Part shown: in pieces, positions 5,382 through 7,156 of the stretch
Layout of the letters: each line of letters opens with the position of its first letter
Numbering within the stretch: the first letter of the stretch is position 1
NCBI GenBank assembly: GCA_038257015.1
Contig: JBBSJS010000042.1
Span: 1 to 7,156 of the forward strand
Direction of reading: 5' to 3'
DNA length: 7,156 bases
Source: UBA920 sp038257015
Lineage (GTDB): Bacteria > Patescibacteriota > Doudnabacteria > UBA920
Translations under genes and position numbers: made by a program
Notes under the pieces: generated by a model
The model's input: the letters and a program-made list of their open reading frames with translations, nothing else
The model's database searches: none
What the model was told of the DNA's origin: nothing

Positions 5382-5390
5382 ACTTGCTAA

Positions 5391-7156
5391 TTATACCAGA
5401 TTATCATAACGACATTGGTGCTGAGCAACTTCTTTATGAGCTTGTTCAAATAAGTTGTATTTAATCGTTTCCTTAATCTTATCAATTGTTTCTTGCACCG
5501 ATATTTTTAATTTTTCTAATTGTTCTGAGGTTGCCGGGGTTTGTTCAACTTTCTTATTGTCTTTTAGGTACCAATAAACAAGGTTACTTACGGGGAGCTC
5601 AAAAATCTCCTCTGCCGCCCATTGATAAAGATATAATTGATCAACGTCGCGCTTGCTCTTTGTCTTAGGGCTAGCGTTAGTTTTGTAGTCAACTATTATT
5701 AACTTCCCTTCGTTATCAATATCAGCTCTATCTAATCGACCGACCAGTACATCATCGCCAATCTTAAGTTTAAAAGCTTCTTCAACAAATTTTACCTTGG
5801 GTTGATGAAGTGTGAAGTCTTGCAAACTGTTTTCTAACATCGCCAAGCCTTCGGTAAGATAGCGCTGTTTTTGATCTTTGCTTTCATACCACTCATCAAT
5901 CCAAAACTTTTCATACCATTGCCTCATCATTTCTATGTCCGGATTTTGGTCTAACATCTTTTTTTCAGCAAGTTCTTGTAAGACACGGTGAATAGTTTTA
6001 CCAAAACTTAAGGCTGGTGCACCTCGACTCGGTAACTTCAAATAGTACTTGTACTTGTACTCCAAAGGACAGTTACCAAAAGCGGTAATGTCGGAGAACG
6101 AAAACCGTGAAGGCATACGACGATATACAGCCTGCTTGGGAAGTTTTGCAGCAGGTTTAAAGACAACTTTTCCAGTAGCTTTATTTACCTTATCGCTTGG
6201 TACTAACTTGGTTTCTTCTAGAAATACTGAAGGTTTTTTCTCTCTGCTTCCACCGTAATCTTTCGCCCATGAGAAATAAATTTGCTCTTTTGCCCGTGTT
6301 ATTGCTACATAGAAAAGCCTTCGTTCTTCTTGAAGATGTGCATCGCCTTCAGGCATGATATCTTTTACCAAGCTTTCTGGGATATCGATTGGATCTGATT
6401 TCTTTCTGGTTGGAAAGCGTTGATCTACCATGTTGATGACGAACACATACTTAAACTCTAACCCTTTCGAAGAGTGTACTGTAAGAACTTTTAAGGTTTC
6501 AGGTCCTGAGTTTGGGTCAAAGTTAATCTGTCCCATATCCCCTGCCTCAAGCTCCAAGTGCAACGTTTCTATAAAGTTCCTTAGTGTCTTATCGTCATTC
6601 TGTTCTTCAAAGTTAAGGATTTTTTTATAGAACTGATCAAGATGTTCACGGGCTTCGCTATTTTTTGCAGTATCCGTATGTAGAGCTTTGATGATTCCTA
6701 ATTCTTCAATTATTGTGATAAACAATTCACCGGCTGTTTTTTCAGCTACAAGCTTCGAATGTTGGACAATTAAATTTAACAACTCAGCTACTCTTTTAAC
6801 CGTTGCCTTATCGATACTTTCAATTTCGTCGAGTTCTGCCAAAGTTTCATACAGCGAACGGGTTTTCAGCATGGAGTGCTCGGTAATCAGCGAAAGTTCG
6901 TGAGGGGTAACGCGGAATTGTGGCAAGTTCAAAATTCGTAATAATGCGTTGGATTCATGGTAGTTATCCAATAGTTTAAAGTACGAAATAATATCTAAAA
7001 TAAGTGGCTTTTTGAAGAGTCCACGGTTGGCCAGAAAAGTGTAAGGTACTTTGGCATTATCAAATTTTGGTAGTAATTCATCTGCCGCAGAATTGGCACG
7101 AACCAGTACGGCAAAATCATTCCAGCTTGAATCCTTAACAGCTGTTTTGATTTCAA
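5391..7156 (-). CDS. UvrD/PcrA-type helicase with C-terminal RecB-like PD-(D/E)XK nuclease, partial (5' end beyond the right edge)
   Basis: Superfamily 1 DNA helicase fused to a nuclease, probably for DNA end processing or repair. The frame stays open to the edge: 61 further codons precede the TTG at 6971, and they read as motif IV (DFAVLVRAN) and the region after it, so TTG 6971 is internal. Counting the 587 visible residues, motif V VLTVHSSKGLEF is at about 223-234 and motif VI EERRLFYVAITRAK at 276-289. The nuclease begins near 351 (SFSDITAF) with CPLEYKYKYYL (362-372), GKTIH (H389), GRLDRAD (D475), VDYKT (D489, K491) and QLYLY (Q506, Y509), so catalytic residues look intact. Of the cysteines that ligate Fe-S in many RecB/AddB-type nucleases, C362 and one C-terminal Cys (C581) remain; an expected later one is Val, so a cluster is unlikely. 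Walker A/B and motifs Ia-III lie outside the window. Confidence 0.9.
   Translation of the reverse strand, partial: EIKTAVKDSSWNDFAVLVRANSAADELLPKFDNAKVPYTFLANRGLFKKPLILDIISYFKLLDNYHESNALLRILNLPQFRVTPHELSLITEHSMLKTRSLYETLAELDEIESIDKATVKRVAELLNLIVQHSKLVAEKTAGELFITIIEELGIIKALHTDTAKNSEAREHLDQFYKKILNFEEQNDDKTLRNFIETLHLELEAGDMGQINFDPNSGPETLKVLTVHSSKGLEFKYVFVINMVDQRFPTRKKSDPIDIPESLVKDIMPEGDAHLQEERRLFYVAITRAKEQIYFSWAKDYGGSREKKPSVFLEETKLVPSDKVNKATGKVVFKPAAKLPKQAVYRRMPSRFSFSDITAFGNCPLEYKYKYYLKLPSRGAPALSFGKTIHRVLQELAEKKMLDQNPDIEMMRQWYEKFWIDEWYESKDQKQRYLTEGLAMLENSLQDFTLHQPKVKFVEEAFKLKIGDDVLVGRLDRADIDNEGKLIIVDYKTNASPKTKSKRDVDQLYLYQWAAEEIFELPVSNLVYWYLKDNKKVEQTPATSEQLEKLKISVQETIDKIKETIKYNLFEQAHKEVAQHQCRYDNLV

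Noticed and set aside
6045..6062. GTACTT repeated three times
   Set aside because: It is a short in-frame repeat coding for the KYKYY stretch that is normal after the nuclease's CPLEY motif; no separate function is suggested.
5486..6903. Plus-strand open frames (5486-5668, 6049-6258, 6430-6630, 6688-6903) inside the helicase-nuclease
   Set aside because: All lie antisense to helicase or nuclease domains with intact motifs and show no family resemblance.
6969..6971. TTG as the start of the helicase gene
   Set aside because: The frame continues upstream to the window edge with helicase motif IV sequence, so this is an internal Leu codon.
1..7156. Recoding of TGA (as in Gracilibacteria or Absconditabacteria)
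   Set aside because: The cupin gene ends at TGA within an ATGA overlap, and no in-frame TGA interrupts any gene.

Overview
The window reads as a compact, AT-rich bacterial chromosome segment in which every supported gene lies on the minus strand. Reading is therefore from high to low coordinates: helicase-nuclease, DedA membrane protein, cupin, EVE protein, small membrane protein, anchored surface protein, tRNA-binding protein, phenylalanyl-tRNA synthetase, DNA gyrase B. The genetic code looks standard: TAA, TAG and TGA are all used as stops and tryptophan is TGG. The tight packing, scarcity of Shine-Dalgarno sites, small uncharacterised membrane proteins, a TSP3-repeat/pilin-like surface protein and a reduced PheRS suggest a Patescibacteria (CPR) member. 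That placement is an inference; the window holds no rRNA or other phylogenetic marker long enough to settle the lineage.

Region 7156-3922 is one likely operon. A UvrD-type helicase with a C-terminal RecB-like nuclease domain runs in from beyond the right edge; its apparent start inside the window is false. It is followed after 23 nt by a DedA-family membrane protein with a clear AAGGA ribosome site. One base later comes a mannose-6-phosphate isomerase type II-like cupin, which overlaps an EVE-domain protein by ATGA. A hairpin at 3867-3891 closes this unit.

Region 3891-392 is a second unit. A good extended -10 promoter (3853-3881) is embedded in the preceding terminator-like hairpin. It drives a four-helix membrane protein, a single-pass surface protein with calcium-type TSP3 repeats and pilin-like tail domains, a freestanding PheT-type tRNA-binding OB-fold protein, and a PheRS. 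A strong intrinsic terminator (392-419) ends the unit.

The most striking feature is the PheRS. It is not a normal bacterial alpha subunit: it carries the class II catalytic core fused to a C-terminal FDX-ACB anticodon-binding domain, the architecture and motif wording of the single-chain mitochondrial enzyme. The tRNA-binding domain that normally starts PheT is a separate small gene just upstream. The B3/B4 editing domain and the rest of PheT are not in the window. Together the two genes look like a reduced, split phenylalanylation system.

Region 391-1 holds the gyrB promoter and leader and the first 85 codons of gyrB. The promoter contains short repeats spaced 11 and 21 bp apart. The predicted 86-nt leader holds three inverted repeats and no Shine-Dalgarno sequence. 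The plus-strand open frames across the window are short, antisense to conserved genes, and were left out. No tRNA, rRNA, CRISPR array, IS element or prophage gene was seen.
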